Positions 1-10,075 are shown, counted from the first letter of the stretch. The stretch: 64,000 bases of DNA from Cohnella algarum (GCF_016937515.1 NZ_JAFHKM010000002.1:1049001-1113000), one strand, 5' to 3'. The notes: generated from the sequence alone by a model not told the origin. Translations and numbers: made by a program.

Positions 1-1388
1 TCACGAATCAAGTAAAGAATTGTGAAGTAAAATAAAAAACCAAAAATAATTTGAATGATATTTGTTACTGGTGCTGGAAACTGTGAATAGAAACCAATTA
101 CAAATACAAGAATCCCCATAAGAACCGATAATGCACCGTATTTTAACAACAACTTTAAAATTGTCTGGTGATTGATATATCCTTTAACGTAAACTAGCAT
201 TATTACTGCTACGACTAGCTCTGCTAAAAGAGTAGCGAATGCAGTCCCCCTGCTCCCAAATGTATTTACTAATAATAAGTTAATAATAATGCTAACGAGC
301 GCCCCAACACTTACCGATATTGTAAATTTGTTTTGTTGATTTGTTGGAATAAGAATCTGCATACCAAATAAATTGGACAACCCAACAAAAACAATGATAG
401 GACTCATTAGTATAATTAAGTCCCCTACAGATTCGAAACCATTTCCAAAAAACCATTCCGTGAATAAATGTGCTATTCCAGCTAATCCCGTTGCAATCGG
501 TAAAGAAACAATTAAAATTAATCTACCAACTATTTTACTGTAGTGTGTAATTTTATCCAAATTTCCCTGAGTAAATTCAGCTGCTATTCTTGGAAGCATG
601 ACAGTACTAATTGATGTTATAAGTGCCAATGAAACTTTCACTATTTTTAATGCTTGATCATAGTAGGCAACTTCAACTTCAGACGACAACAGCCCTAAAA
701 TTACCCTATCTAAAATGACGTAGATCTGAATAATAAGTTGCGGTAAAAATAAAAAGAGAATCGCTTTACTATGTTTCCACGGGTTAATTTCCATAAATTT
801 GGGCGGACTGACATATTTAAATATCTGTAACCACATTAATAATTGTCCAAGTGCAACTGTACCGCTAGAAATTATTACGTATAATATTAAATCTTCCATA
901 TCATTGACTAACAAGAATATCAATGAAACTGACAAGATTCTGACTACCGCATTTCTAATAACTACTTTCTTTAGTTCTTCAATTCCAATAAAAAACCAAG
1001 AAATATCCAATAACGAAGAAAACAATAAGATTGTTTGTAACAAGAAAATTAGTTTAAATTCTTTTACAAATAGTATAGCAAAAACGACATAAGCAAAAAT
1101 AAAAACCAACGATGAAATGAACTGAATACAATAAACTTCCCAAAAATTCTTCGATAGTTCAGATTTCCCCTTCGTTTTAGAAGCGGCCATTTGTTTATTC
1201 CCATACAAAGGGATTCCTAATACTGCAAATATCATAAATACTTGTACTATTGAGTTAGAGTATGCCTGAATACCAATTCCTTCAGGCCCTATCACTCTTG
1301 ATATATAAGGCATGGTGACCAGTGGTAATATCAAGATTAATACTTGATAACAAGAATTAAAAATATAATTGGAAACTAGTTTACTCAC
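1..1388 (-). CDS. wzx: Oligosaccharide flippase (Wzx/MATE-like), 3' end cut by window
   Basis: Reading from a GTG start at 1388 gives 462 residues that are still open at base 1, so only the last few residues are missing compared with the usual 470-490. The start is preceded by GGGG seven bases away and opens with MSKLVSNYIFNS. Nearly the whole protein is hydrophobic segments, and PYISRVIGPEGIG near the N-terminus is the signature stretch of polysaccharide-export flippases (PST/MVF superfamily). Such proteins flip undecaprenyl-linked repeat units across the membrane. It is the last visible gene of the Wzx/Wzy operon, 37 bases after the polymerase gene. The DNA is AT-rich like the rest of 1-11.6 kb. 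Family call is firm; the substrate is unknown. Confidence 0.85.
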   Translation of the reverse strand, partial: MSKLVSNYIFNSCYQVLILILPLVTMPYISRVIGPEGIGIQAYSNSIVQVFMIFAVLGIPLYGNKQMAASKTKGKSELSKNFWEVYCIQFISSLVFIFAYVVFAILFVKEFKLIFLLQTILLFSSLLDISWFFIGIEELKKVVIRNAVVRILSVSLIFLLVNDMEDLILYVIISSGTVALGQLLMWLQIFKYVSPPKFMEINPWKHSKAILFLFLPQLIIQIYVILDRVILGLLSSEVEVAYYDQALKIVKVSLALITSISTVMLPRIAAEFTQGNLDKITHYSKIVGRLILIVSLPIATGLAGIAHLFTEWFFGNGFESVGDLIILMSPIIVFVGLSNLFGMQILIPTNQQNKFTISVSVGALVSIIINLLLVNTFGSRGTAFATLLAELVVAVIMLVYVKGYINHQTILKLLLKYGALSVLMGILVFVIGFYSQFPAPVTNIIQIIFGFLFYFTILYLIR

Positions 1389-1425
1389 TGAAATTCCCCA
1401 CTGTTCAAATTCAATAACAACAAAC

Positions 1426-2691
1426 TTAATTTACGAGTAACTTTTTTCTTCTCTTAGATTTGATTAGTATCAATACGACCCATGGAACAATAAACATTGA
1501 ACTAAATGAAAATTGCATTGTTAAAAAGAGTAACAAAACAAAACTCGTTAATGAGAAAACTAATATATCATCTTTAAATTTATTTCCAAATTTAATTACA
1601 AGAAAAACTATTGAGAGGAAGCATATCAAGCCCAAAACTATCCCAAAATTCGCTATACTTTCATCGAGAAGACTTGTTGTCATTTGCCATCCTAAATTCT
1701 CTGCAGAGAATAACCCTAATGAGGCTGACGTAACATATACACCATAAGGGTAGGGTTTATTTTGCCATTTCTCCCGGGGAATAAAAAAAGCAATATTATA
1801 TAAGAAACTTTGTCCTCTATACTCAAGAATTCTTTTCTCTCCCGAATGCAATTCTTTATAAATAGCCATTTTTACATTATGGTCTCGTGAATAATCAATT
1901 CGAAATTGTAAGTATTCATTTTCACCGAATTTATCCAATTGGTACGAACTCTCAAGATAAGAAGAATATAAAGAATTAAAGATTAATATAATCCCAATTG
2001 ATACAATGGAAATACCAATGGTCAAAATTTTATTTTTGTAATGTAAATAGAATTTGAAAATTAGAAGTGCAAAAAACAAAAATACTACGAGTCTTTTCCC
2101 ATTCATGTATAAACCAACAAAAATTGATAGATATACAACCCACGAAATATAAATATGCCGCTTCGGTGTAATTATTAAGTAAACCATACCACTCAATACT
2201 GAAATAATTGTTGTATTTAAAAAAAGCTTATACAAACCATATATTTCATCGTTGGTTTTAGATAGGCCAATCAGAGAAGCATATTTAAATGAGGGTATCT
2301 TATCAATATAAATAATTAACAAAACTAAAGGTAATATTGAAATAAGAACCAGTAATAATTTTAAATAAAAATTCCCCTTAAACATAAAGCTAATTTGGAA
2401 CTCTTTCTTATAATAAAATAAGACAATAAAAACAAACATATTAATGAGATTAAAAGCTAAATTAGTTACAGTATCATAACTTGATATCTCATATATAAAT
2501 TGGGACCGTGTTGAGTAACTAGCTATTCCGATAAATGTATCTAAAATAAGTGGAAATGTGAAAATTGCATAGTAGACTAATAAAACTATAAAGTTATATG
2601 AAAACTGCTTTTTTAAAAATACTTTATGTAAAATTATAAGCACTATTAAACTTTGAAATAACCCAAATACTATATTAAACAATGATATCAC
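1426..2691 (-). CDS. wzy: Polysaccharide repeat-unit polymerase (Wzy-like) membrane protein
   Basis: 421 residues with about ten or eleven hydrophobic segments spread along the whole length and a longer polar loop around residues 255-330. This is the layout of O-antigen/EPS polymerases, which join flipped repeat units outside the membrane. No catalytic motif is recognisable, as usual in this very divergent family, so the call rests on topology and on its position beside the flippase and glycosyltransferases. The GTG start overlaps the stop of the upstream glycosyltransferase by four bases (GTGA), which points to translational coupling. It could also be an O-antigen ligase, but a Wzx/Wzy operon normally has exactly one such protein and this is the only candidate here. 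Confidence 0.7.
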   Translation of the reverse strand: MISLFNIVFGLFQSLIVLIILHKVFLKKQFSYNFIVLLVYYAIFTFPLILDTFIGIASYSTRSQFIYEISSYDTVTNLAFNLINMFVFIVLFYYKKEFQISFMFKGNFYLKLLLVLISILPLVLLIIYIDKIPSFKYASLIGLSKTNDEIYGLYKLFLNTTIISVLSGMVYLIITPKRHIYISWVVYLSIFVGLYMNGKRLVVFLFFALLIFKFYLHYKNKILTIGISIVSIGIILIFNSLYSSYLESSYQLDKFGENEYLQFRIDYSRDHNVKMAIYKELHSGEKRILEYRGQSFLYNIAFFIPREKWQNKPYPYGVYVTSASLGLFSAENLGWQMTTSLLDESIANFGIVLGLICFLSIVFLVIKFGNKFKDDILVFSLTSFVLLLFLTMQFSFSSMFIVPWVVLILIKSKRRKKLLVN

Positions 2692-3872
2692 TCTTTATTT
2701 TTTATTTGTTTTAATACCTCTAGATATCTCTTCGAGAAGTGTTGCAATGTAAAATACTCATAATAACAACTTCTATTTAATTCCCCCATCTTAATTAAAT
2801 TATCTCTATTGTTAATCAAAATTAATATTTTTTGCACTAACTCAGTTATATTTTCATTTTCAAATAATATAATGCCCTCAGTCAATTTTGCAATTGACTT
2901 ATTCCCTCCAGTACTTGAAGCAATAACTGGAATTCCTAATGAAAGAACCTCCAGCATTACAAGATCAAAATAAGTATTTCGATTTGGAAGAATAAATAGA
3001 TCAGAGGCATTAACAATACTTCCAGGATCATCAGTCCAACCAACTTCTATAAAGTTTGGGCTATCGGATTTGATATTCCCCGTCCCACCACTAATAAATA
3101 TTATATCTTTGTCGATTTTATAAATTTCTTTGGCTACTTTAACAAGAATATCGAATCCTTTAATTGAATTGTGCCTTCCAATATATGAGATAACAAACGC
3201 TTCTTGTGAGATCCCTAACTTACTTCGGAACGCATCTTTGGGAATGAAATAATTTAATGGTTTGGATCCCGTCAAATTGAAGAAAATTTTTTTTTCAAGC
3301 ATTATTTTATCAAAATCCTGAATAAAGCTTGAATATATCTCCATTGATTCCTTTGAAGGAAAGATAAAGTACTCACACTTATTAAAGACACTGTCTTCGA
3401 TTTTTTTGATTGTACTTTTATAATTTTTCAATTTTAATCTTTGATTATTAAAATTGCTTCGGATAACTTCTACGAATTCATCTGCAATACTCTCTGGTGT
3501 ATGTGGAGTTAAAATAACTTTGGCTCCATTGAGATTGTATTTCATGAGAAAGTTGTAGTCCATAACATTATGAACATGAACGATATCCCCTTTCTGAAAA
3601 ACAATACTACTAAGTTCATGATGAATGGGAAAATGTCTCAGTTGTATGGACTTCCTTTTCATAATTTTCTCAGTCAAGAAATTACTTTTTCCTATGATCT
3701 TCTTTAATTTCCCAACTTTATCTTTTGAAATTATTCCATCACTTCTCTTTGATATAAATCTTACTTCCTTTTCTCTTTGAATTTCCTGTATCCCCTCTTG
3801 AAGATTAGCTAAATATCCTGAGGGACCTCCCCTTCGAATGTCTAGCTCTCCTGGAAAAATTATATAATTCAA
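2688..3872 (-). CDS. Glycosyltransferase family 4
   Basis: 394 residues with the GT-B two-domain layout. The N-terminal half begins with the glycine-rich acceptor loop (residues 11-20, RRGGPSGYLA). The C-terminal half has ISYIGRHNSIKGFDILV and the nucleotide-sugar site around LVMLEVLSLGIPVIASSTGG, a variant of the E-x7-E motif. Start is TTG at 3872, overlapping the upstream stop (TTGA) with GGGGA seven bases before it. It probably adds one sugar to the lipid-linked repeat unit on the cytoplasmic face. Donor and linkage cannot be read from sequence. Confidence 0.82.
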   Translation of the reverse strand: MNYIIFPGELDIRRGGPSGYLANLQEGIQEIQREKEVRFISKRSDGIISKDKVGKLKKIIGKSNFLTEKIMKRKSIQLRHFPIHHELSSIVFQKGDIVHVHNVMDYNFLMKYNLNGAKVILTPHTPESIADEFVEVIRSNFNNQRLKLKNYKSTIKKIEDSVFNKCEYFIFPSKESMEIYSSFIQDFDKIMLEKKIFFNLTGSKPLNYFIPKDAFRSKLGISQEAFVISYIGRHNSIKGFDILVKVAKEIYKIDKDIIFISGGTGNIKSDSPNFIEVGWTDDPGSIVNASDLFILPNRNTYFDLVMLEVLSLGIPVIASSTGGNKSIAKLTEGIILFENENITELVQKILILINNRDNLIKMGELNRSCYYEYFTLQHFSKRYLEVLKQIKNKE

Positions 3873-5062
3873 ATTTTAATCCCCTTCTCTTTATTAGCTA
3901 TACAAGAGAGAAAAAACGATTCTCTAGTACTATCTAAATTACTTTTTGTAAAACTTTTTGATTTGTAAAAGTTATACTTACAAATTTCAGCATACAAACT
4001 TTTATTAGTTAATAGATCTTCAATTTTTCTCGCTAATTCTTTATAATCCTTTTTTTTAATTATAAAGTCTCCTCTAACCACTTCAGGAAAGCCCCCTACA
4101 TTTGACGTTATAACAGGGCAAGCCCTACTCATTGCCTCAATAGTAGCTCTATTCATTCCCTCCTGAAGGCTTGGCTGTACGTAGATATCTATTTGATCCA
4201 ACCATCCCCAAACATCCTCTCCGCTTTTTCTTATACCATCTAGTTTAATGTTTTCTTCTAGCCCTTCTTTTTCAATTAAATTTTTAATTGTACCGATGTT
4301 CCCATGCCCCAGTAAGTGTAAGTGTATAGAATATTTATCCTTCAACAGGGAAATTGCTTTTATTGCAGTCTCATGTCCTTTAAACCTATTCCCAGAACTT
4401 CCAATTAATCCAATTTTAATCACTTCATTAAATCTCTTTTTATTTATGCGCTCCAACAATATAGTGTCTGGAAAATCATATATTTCTACATCCGAGCAAC
4501 CAATATTATTATTAGTGTTTTTGTATCTTTTCTGTAAAAATTCATTAGTGACGTACAGCACATTCTGTGCATCTTTAATTATCTTTTTTGTCTTTAAATA
4601 CATAATTGGGGCGGCTATTTTAGTTTTAATTTTACCAAAATTCCATAATGAGTCCCATGGACAAGCTACCAATTCGCAAATAATAACTTTTTTTTGCTTT
4701 ATTGCTTGTTTATACGCCAAACTCCCAATTACGCTGGGTAATCTGACTACAACACAATCAACCTCTTTTATAATCGTATTTATTTGTTGAATAATTTTCA
4801 TCCTATTCACTAAATAATCCTTATGTGAAGTATATTCGCTAATTGGTCGAATAGAAACATTCTGACCATCGGATCTTTGAAGGTTATTCTTAAAAGTTTC
4901 ATTTTTATAATCATCCAAGTTTCTTACTCTACATCCAACGATCAGAGAAGAAAATAGCTTGAGGTACCGTTCCCAAAGAGAATATGAAAAACCAATTGAA
5001 AAGTAATGATTCTTCTCATCCTTAAAAACGGGAAAATCGTGGAAAAAGGCCATTCTCACCAC
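3869..5062 (-). CDS. Glycosyltransferase family 4
   Basis: 397 residues. The C-terminal GT4 domain is clear: IGLIGSSGNRFKGHETAIKAI (about residues 217-237), then VQPSLQEGMNRATIEAMSRACPVITSNVGGFPEVV, in which the E-x7-E pair lies at EGMNRATIE. A GTG start at 5062 is seven bases after GGAG; an in-frame ATG at 5053 is possible but too close to its only SD-like sequence. The stop overlaps the next gene by four bases. It is one of three GT4 enzymes predicted to build the EPS repeat unit. Acceptor and donor are unknown. Confidence 0.83.
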   Translation of the reverse strand: MVRMAFFHDFPVFKDEKNHYFSIGFSYSLWERYLKLFSSLIVGCRVRNLDDYKNETFKNNLQRSDGQNVSIRPISEYTSHKDYLVNRMKIIQQINTIIKEVDCVVVRLPSVIGSLAYKQAIKQKKVIICELVACPWDSLWNFGKIKTKIAAPIMYLKTKKIIKDAQNVLYVTNEFLQKRYKNTNNNIGCSDVEIYDFPDTILLERINKKRFNEVIKIGLIGSSGNRFKGHETAIKAISLLKDKYSIHLHLLGHGNIGTIKNLIEKEGLEENIKLDGIRKSGEDVWGWLDQIDIYVQPSLQEGMNRATIEAMSRACPVITSNVGGFPEVVRGDFIIKKKDYKELARKIEDLLTNKSLYAEICKYNFYKSKSFTKSNLDSTRESFFLSCIANKEKGIKI

Positions 5063-5077
5063 TAGTTCACTCCTGTT

Positions 5078-6622
5078 TTAAAATTTAAAGGAGATATCCA
5101 GTTCAAATTCAGGTAAGGATTGGTCGAAACTTCCTATCACTGAACTATCCCTTCTATTAAGCCATGCTGATAATACAAACAAGTGATGAATAGGACCATT
5201 AAACACATAATTTTCTTTCCTGTTCCAATAATACTTAAATACTCGGTTTATCGAGGGAATTATACTTGAAGCAGTATTTATTTCTTTCAGAATATTATTC
5301 TGATTAGCTTTAATAAAACTCATAATATCATATCTGAATGAACCTTTTTCTTTTAAATACTTAAATTCACCAAACTCTGCATTAAGTAGTCGTCTTAGTG
5401 CCAATTTATTAGTTCTTTTATTATAATCATAGCGATCTTCTTCGCGCAGATTAAAATAATATTGAATTATACTACCATTTGTAAAAGGAAATATTGCCTC
5501 TGAATCCTGATTAAAAGCTGCAAGTCTTGCCTTCTCCATACAACAAGCAGTATCAAACAACCGTCCTCTTACATAAGCACGCAAATCGACTTCACTTAAT
5601 CTTTTATAATTAATATAAAGAGATTTAAAAAAAGACCTATATTGCGTTTGATGTGGAAAGATATCGAGCACATTGGAATGTGATACGTGACTACCTGAAA
5701 TTACCCTTTCGGTAGGATACATCATAAATGATTTCAAGGCATATGACATTTTAGTACCAAGCGGCGGCACTTCGAACTTATCCCACAAAAAGGGGAATAA
5801 TTTAATTATGGAGTACTGTTTTAGTCTTGATTCAAGTTTAGACGGAATATGTCCCATATAAATGTCGTTTCCCATACCATCAATTACTATGCCTTTTTCA
5901 GCCTTTCCCTTTTCTAAGGAGTAAATGTAGGAAATAAGTGCATAATCTCCATTTATAGCAGGGCTTTTCTCACAGAAACGTATAAAAGAGTCATATTCCC
6001 CTAACGGATCTGCGTTTATTATAGTATGATTATAATTGAAACTTTTTGCTATTGCTTTTGCATCACTAGCTTCATTTTCTCTATAGTTGGGGTTATAAGT
6101 AATTGCATTTACATTTTTTATTTGTGCCTCCTTCAGGGCCAGCATTAGTGCTGTAGAATCTTTTCCAGAGCTTTGCATAATGTAAATATCACGCTTTTCG
6201 TGATCTAATACTGAAACTGCATCAGTTAGCACTTTTTTTAATTCATTATTACTACTATGCTGCTTATTCATTGATTTATTACTTAGGTAAGGAAAATCCA
6301 CTTCATAGAACGCTTTATTTTTAAACTTCTCTATTGTTAACTTATCACCGATGGTCAGCCTGATAACATTTCTATATAAGGTAAAAGGCGGGGGAACGAA
6401 TCCATATCCTAACAAAAACTGGCACCCCATTACCGATACTTTCAATTTTGATTTGGATTTAAGTTCAGCTTCAAGACTTTTCCATGAATCAAAAACCCCT
6501 AAACACTCTTTGTCTAGGTAAACAAATACATCTTTTGCACCTAAATTGTCACCATAAATTATAATAGATCTGTTATCTCCATCCCCATAAGGGAATTCAT
6601 TAATTTCATATAACTTATTCAT
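5078..6622 (-). CDS. Asparagine-synthase-like amidotransferase lacking the glutaminase catalytic Cys
   Basis: 514 residues. A PP-loop ATP-binding motif SSGKDST lies at 151-157 (canonical SGGxDS) and is followed by a typical AsnB C-terminal ATP-pyrophosphatase fold. Residues 70-92 (LLGYGFVPPPFTLYRNVIRL) match the linker that normally follows the Ntn-glutaminase domain. However, the protein starts at MNKLYE instead of Met-Cys, and only a short remnant precedes the linker, so there is no Cys2 nucleophile. ATG at 6622 has GGAGG six bases upstream. Next to it are UDP-glucose dehydrogenase and a UDP-glucuronate 4-epimerase, so amidation of a uronic acid is a reasonable inference, using free ammonia or another glutaminase. 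Related AsnB-family proteins amidate O-antigen uronic acids (for example Francisella WbtH). A degenerate, non-catalytic role cannot be excluded. Confidence 0.72.
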   Translation of the reverse strand: MNKLYEINEFPYGDGDNRSIIIYGDNLGAKDVFVYLDKECLGVFDSWKSLEAELKSKSKLKVSVMGCQFLLGYGFVPPPFTLYRNVIRLTIGDKLTIEKFKNKAFYEVDFPYLSNKSMNKQHSSNNELKKVLTDAVSVLDHEKRDIYIMQSSGKDSTALMLALKEAQIKNVNAITYNPNYRENEASDAKAIAKSFNYNHTIINADPLGEYDSFIRFCEKSPAINGDYALISYIYSLEKGKAEKGIVIDGMGNDIYMGHIPSKLESRLKQYSIIKLFPFLWDKFEVPPLGTKMSYALKSFMMYPTERVISGSHVSHSNVLDIFPHQTQYRSFFKSLYINYKRLSEVDLRAYVRGRLFDTACCMEKARLAAFNQDSEAIFPFTNGSIIQYYFNLREEDRYDYNKRTNKLALRRLLNAEFGEFKYLKEKGSFRYDIMSFIKANQNNILKEINTASSIIPSINRVFKYYWNRKENYVFNGPIHHLFVLSAWLNRRDSSVIGSFDQSLPEFELDISFKF

Positions 6623-7628
6623 TTTGACCCTCCATTATATACCCTTTATACCATGATACAAAATGTCTAAGTCCTGTGTTTAATGTAGTTTTGGGGCAAA
6701 AATCTATAGAATTTTTTATGCTTTTAATGTCCGCATATGTTTTGTATACATCGCCCGGCTGCATTGGGTGAAACTCTAATAAAGCTTTCTTACCAATCTG
6801 CTTCTCTAACTCTTCAATTAAAGTCATTAATTTTTCTGGACGATTGTTACCTAGATTATATAATTTATATGGATGATTAAGAGTTTCAAGGGATTGAGAT
6901 TTGTTGGATAATTTTATAACCCCTTCAACAATATCCTCAATATATGTAAAATCCCTATACATATCTCCATTGTTATAAACCATAATCGGTTTGCCTTCGA
7001 TGATAGCCTTTGTAAAAGAAAAATAAGCCATATCTGGCCTACCATAAGGCCCATAGACGGTAAAGAAGCGAAGTCCTGTCGTAGGAATCTTATATAAATG
7101 ACTGTACGTATGAGCCATCAATTCATTTGACTTCTTTGTTGCTGCATAGAGGCTAACGGGATTATCTGTTCTATCCTCTGTTGAGAAAGGGACTTTTTCA
7201 TTTCCGCCGTATACAGAACTAGATGATGCATAGAGGAGGTGAGCAACTTTAAAATGTCTACACATTTCCAAAATATTCAAAAAACCGACAACATTGGATT
7301 GTATATAAGCGTCTGGATTTTCAATGCTGTATCTGACACCGGCTTGAGCGGCTAGATTAATTACGACATGGATTTTTGTATCAGAAAAGAGCCTCTGAAG
7401 ATATACTTTATCTACAATATCAGCCTTATGAAAAGTAAATTGATCAAACTTGTTTAATATATTTAAACGAGCATATTTTAGTTCAACATCATAATATTCG
7501 TTGATATTATCAAGCCCAATAACTTTACACCCTAACTCTAAAAGTCTTTTAGATAGGTGCATGCCTATAAAACCAGCTGCACCTGTCACAAGATAAACTT
7601 TGCTGTTGTCTACTGATTTTAATTCCAT
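6615..7628 (-). CDS. UDP-glucuronate 4-epimerase-like SDR
   Basis: 337 residues from ATG 7628 (AGGTG six bases upstream; a GTG at 7637 is an alternative). The extended-SDR NAD motif TGAAGFIG lies at residues 15-22, and the active-site YxxxK appears in SLYAATKKSNEL. The length and the stretch FFTVYGPYGRPDMAYFSFTKAI are typical of the LpsL/CapI group, which interconverts UDP-GlcA and UDP-GalA. It directly follows UDP-glucose 6-dehydrogenase, with the two coding regions touching, and the pair gives UDP-Glc to UDP-GlcA to UDP-GalA. A different uronic-acid epimerase is less likely given the neighbour. Confidence 0.85.
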   Translation of the reverse strand: MELKSVDNSKVYLVTGAAGFIGMHLSKRLLELGCKVIGLDNINEYYDVELKYARLNILNKFDQFTFHKADIVDKVYLQRLFSDTKIHVVINLAAQAGVRYSIENPDAYIQSNVVGFLNILEMCRHFKVAHLLYASSSSVYGGNEKVPFSTEDRTDNPVSLYAATKKSNELMAHTYSHLYKIPTTGLRFFTVYGPYGRPDMAYFSFTKAIIEGKPIMVYNNGDMYRDFTYIEDIVEGVIKLSNKSQSLETLNHPYKLYNLGNNRPEKLMTLIEELEKQIGKKALLEFHPMQPGDVYKTYADIKSIKNSIDFCPKTTLNTGLRHFVSWYKGYIMEGQNE

Positions 7629-7629
7629 A

Positions 7630-8952
7630 TTAAACACCTACACCAATGTATTTAAATCCTTTTTCCAACATTGTTTGCTTATTATAGATATTTCTAAAGT
7701 CAAAGAAATATTGACTTCCTCCAACCGCACGAAGTTTATCGAAATCAAGATTACGAAACTCATTCCATTCAGTAAGAATTACTGTAGCATCCGTATTCTG
7801 AATGGCTTCATATGTGTTACTACACCATTTAATGTGGTCGCCAAGGTGCTTAAATCTCCAAGCCCCTTCTTTTATACCTTCCGGATCAAACACATTCAAT
7901 CTTGCTCCCCTTTTCACTAATTCCGGCAAGATCACAAGAGATGGCGCATCCCTCATATCATCGGTATTGGGTTTAAAGGTGACACCTAAAATCGCTATCG
8001 TCTTATCTTTAAGATCCCCGAATGCACTTACGATTTTGTCGACCATTCTTAATTTTTGCCGTTCATTCGCTTCAATAGTAGCCTCAATAAGAGAAACTCG
8101 CTCTCCGTTGTCTTTAGCAATTTTAGTAAGAGCAACCGTATCCTTAGGAAAGCAGCTTCCTCCATAGCCGGGACCTGCATGCAAAAACTTGGGGGAGATA
8201 CGCCCGTCTTGCCCCATTGCTTTGGCAACTTTTTGGACGTCGGCTCCAACCTTTTCGCAAACATTAGCAATTTCGTTTATAAATGTAATTTTCATTGCTA
8301 AAAAAGCATTCGATGCGTACTTAATCATTTCTGCTGTTTCTATATTGGTTTCAACAAATGGGGTTTCGTTAATATAAAGAACCCGATATACTTCCTTCAT
8401 TACATCGAATGCCCGATGACTTTCAGCGCCAATTACAACCCGATCCGGGTGTGTGAAGTCCTGTACAGCAGAACCCTCTCTAAGAAATTCGGGATTTGAA
8501 ACGATATCGAAAGAAAAATCCTCCTGTCTAGATTCTATTATGTCACGAATGATTGATTTAACCTTTTGGCCGGTTCCAACAGGTACAGTGGACTTATTGA
8601 CAATCACTTTATATCCATTCATATACTCTGCAATATTTTTCGCCACATCGAGCACATATTTCAAATCAGCGCTACCATCTTCAGCTGGAGGAGTACCGAC
8701 AGCAATAAAAATAACATCATTACTTTGGACCGCTTCTTTAATGTTTGTTGAAAAACTTAAGCGTTTATAATAATAGTTTTTTTGAACGATCGACTGCAAA
8801 CCTGGTTCGTAAATTGGAATAACACCGTTTTTCAGTTCATTGATTTTATTTTGGTCGATATCCACACAAGTTATGGTGTGACCAAAATCTGAGAGAATAG
8901 CCCCGGACACCAACCCAACATAACCTGTACCGATAACTGCAATTTTGGCCAC
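7630..8952 (-). CDS. ugd: UDP-glucose 6-dehydrogenase
   Basis: 440 residues from GTG 8952, chosen because GGAGG lies eight bases upstream and the protein then begins MAKIAVIGTGYVG as in the family; a TTG at 8967 would add five residues. NAD-binding GTGYVG is at 8-13. The active-site cysteine sits in GPGYGGSCFPKDT (about C267), and the C-terminal domain has GVTFKPNTDDMRDAPS. It oxidises UDP-glucose twice to UDP-glucuronate in the cytoplasm. Its product feeds the 4-epimerase next door and thus the EPS. BY-kinases of this type often phosphorylate Ugd, and such a kinase is encoded in the same operon. Confidence 0.95.
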   Translation of the reverse strand: MAKIAVIGTGYVGLVSGAILSDFGHTITCVDIDQNKINELKNGVIPIYEPGLQSIVQKNYYYKRLSFSTNIKEAVQSNDVIFIAVGTPPAEDGSADLKYVLDVAKNIAEYMNGYKVIVNKSTVPVGTGQKVKSIIRDIIESRQEDFSFDIVSNPEFLREGSAVQDFTHPDRVVIGAESHRAFDVMKEVYRVLYINETPFVETNIETAEMIKYASNAFLAMKITFINEIANVCEKVGADVQKVAKAMGQDGRISPKFLHAGPGYGGSCFPKDTVALTKIAKDNGERVSLIEATIEANERQKLRMVDKIVSAFGDLKDKTIAILGVTFKPNTDDMRDAPSLVILPELVKRGARLNVFDPEGIKEGAWRFKHLGDHIKWCSNTYEAIQNTDATVILTEWNEFRNLDFDKLRAVGGSQYFFDFRNIYNKQTMLEKGFKYIGVGV

Positions 8953-8968
8953 AAAGGCACCCTCCAAT

Positions 8969-10075
8969 TCATAAAACTATTTTATTTATTTCGTCGACAT
9001 ATGCTCCAACAACAATATTCCGATCAAATTCTCTCTCAACTTTCAACCTCGAGCTTCTGCTCATTTTAATTTTTACCTCAAGAGGAATTTGAATGAACTG
9101 CTCGATTTTTTTGACTAAGTCTTCCGTGCTTTGGGGTTCAAATGTGAAGCCATTACGTCCTTCTTGAATGACCTCGCGGCATCCGGGTATATTTGAGGCA
9201 ATTAAAATACGTCCCATCGCTGCTGCCTCAAGCAATACATTTGACATTCCTTCTCCACCCTGTGAAGGCTGTATAAGACAATGAGCTTCTTGTATAAAAG
9301 GTTTAACATTGCTCTGGTAACCTAAATATGTAACAATTCCCTGATCCTCATATTGTTTTATTTTATCTTGATAATGAGGTTGCGTTTTTTCAATAAAGCC
9401 AATGATATTAAACTCAACATTATTATACTTTTCTTTTATTCTTCTTGCGGCTTCTAAGTATTGATCTATCCCTTTGTCTTTCATAATTCTTCCAATAAAA
9501 ATAAATTTGAGATTTTTATCGGCGGGAAAATCTTTATATTCATATTCATTCAAGTTGACGCCTGACCCAGGAATGAGTCGGTGATTATCGGAAATAATTT
9601 TTTTATTCAGTATAATGCTCCTGTCCTCCGTATTCTGAAAGAAAACGCAAGAAGAACGACGCAAACTCACTTTATATAATGTGGACAAGACGCTTTTCAA
9701 CAACTTACCTTTATTAAAACCGCTTCCTAGCCCTGTTATATTATTTATGTACGGGATTTTTAATATTCTGCAAGCTATACCCCCATACAAATTAGGTTTT
9801 ATTGTGTAAGTCAATACAACATCAGGTTTAATTTTCTTAAGAACACGCAAATAATGTAAAATTAATTTTAAATCCTTAATAGGATTCGTGCCTCTACGAT
9901 CGACATTTGTTTCTACAAAGTGGCATCCCCACTCGATCATAGTCTGTACCTTTTCGTCCTTAGGCAATGAGATGTACACTTCATACCCATCACTTAATAA
10001 TTTCCGAATTAATTCCTTACGAAAATTGTAAATTACAAACCCGTGATTCCCCAGCAGTAACACCTTTTTTTTCAT
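8969..10075 (-). CDS. Glycosyltransferase family 4 (PglA/CapM-like)
   Basis: 368 residues from ATG 10075; a GTG at 10087 would add MWCW and directly abuts the upstream stop. The N-terminus KKVLLLGNHGFVIYNFRKEL and the segment YTIKPNLYGGIACRILKIPYINNITGLG are typical of GT4 enzymes that add the second sugar to an undecaprenyl-PP-linked N-acetyl sugar (PglA and CapM relatives). FIGRIMKDKGIDQYLEAA and EGMSNVLLEAAAMGRILIASNIPG form the donor site. It follows the initiating transferase and the reductase gene, which fits that role. Donor sugar is not readable. Confidence 0.82.
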   Translation of the reverse strand: MKKKVLLLGNHGFVIYNFRKELIRKLLSDGYEVYISLPKDEKVQTMIEWGCHFVETNVDRRGTNPIKDLKLILHYLRVLKKIKPDVVLTYTIKPNLYGGIACRILKIPYINNITGLGSGFNKGKLLKSVLSTLYKVSLRRSSCVFFQNTEDRSIILNKKIISDNHRLIPGSGVNLNEYEYKDFPADKNLKFIFIGRIMKDKGIDQYLEAARRIKEKYNNVEFNIIGFIEKTQPHYQDKIKQYEDQGIVTYLGYQSNVKPFIQEAHCLIQPSQGGEGMSNVLLEAAAMGRILIASNIPGCREVIQEGRNGFTFEPQSTEDLVKKIEQFIQIPLEVKIKMSRSSRLKVEREFDRNIVVGAYVDEINKIVL

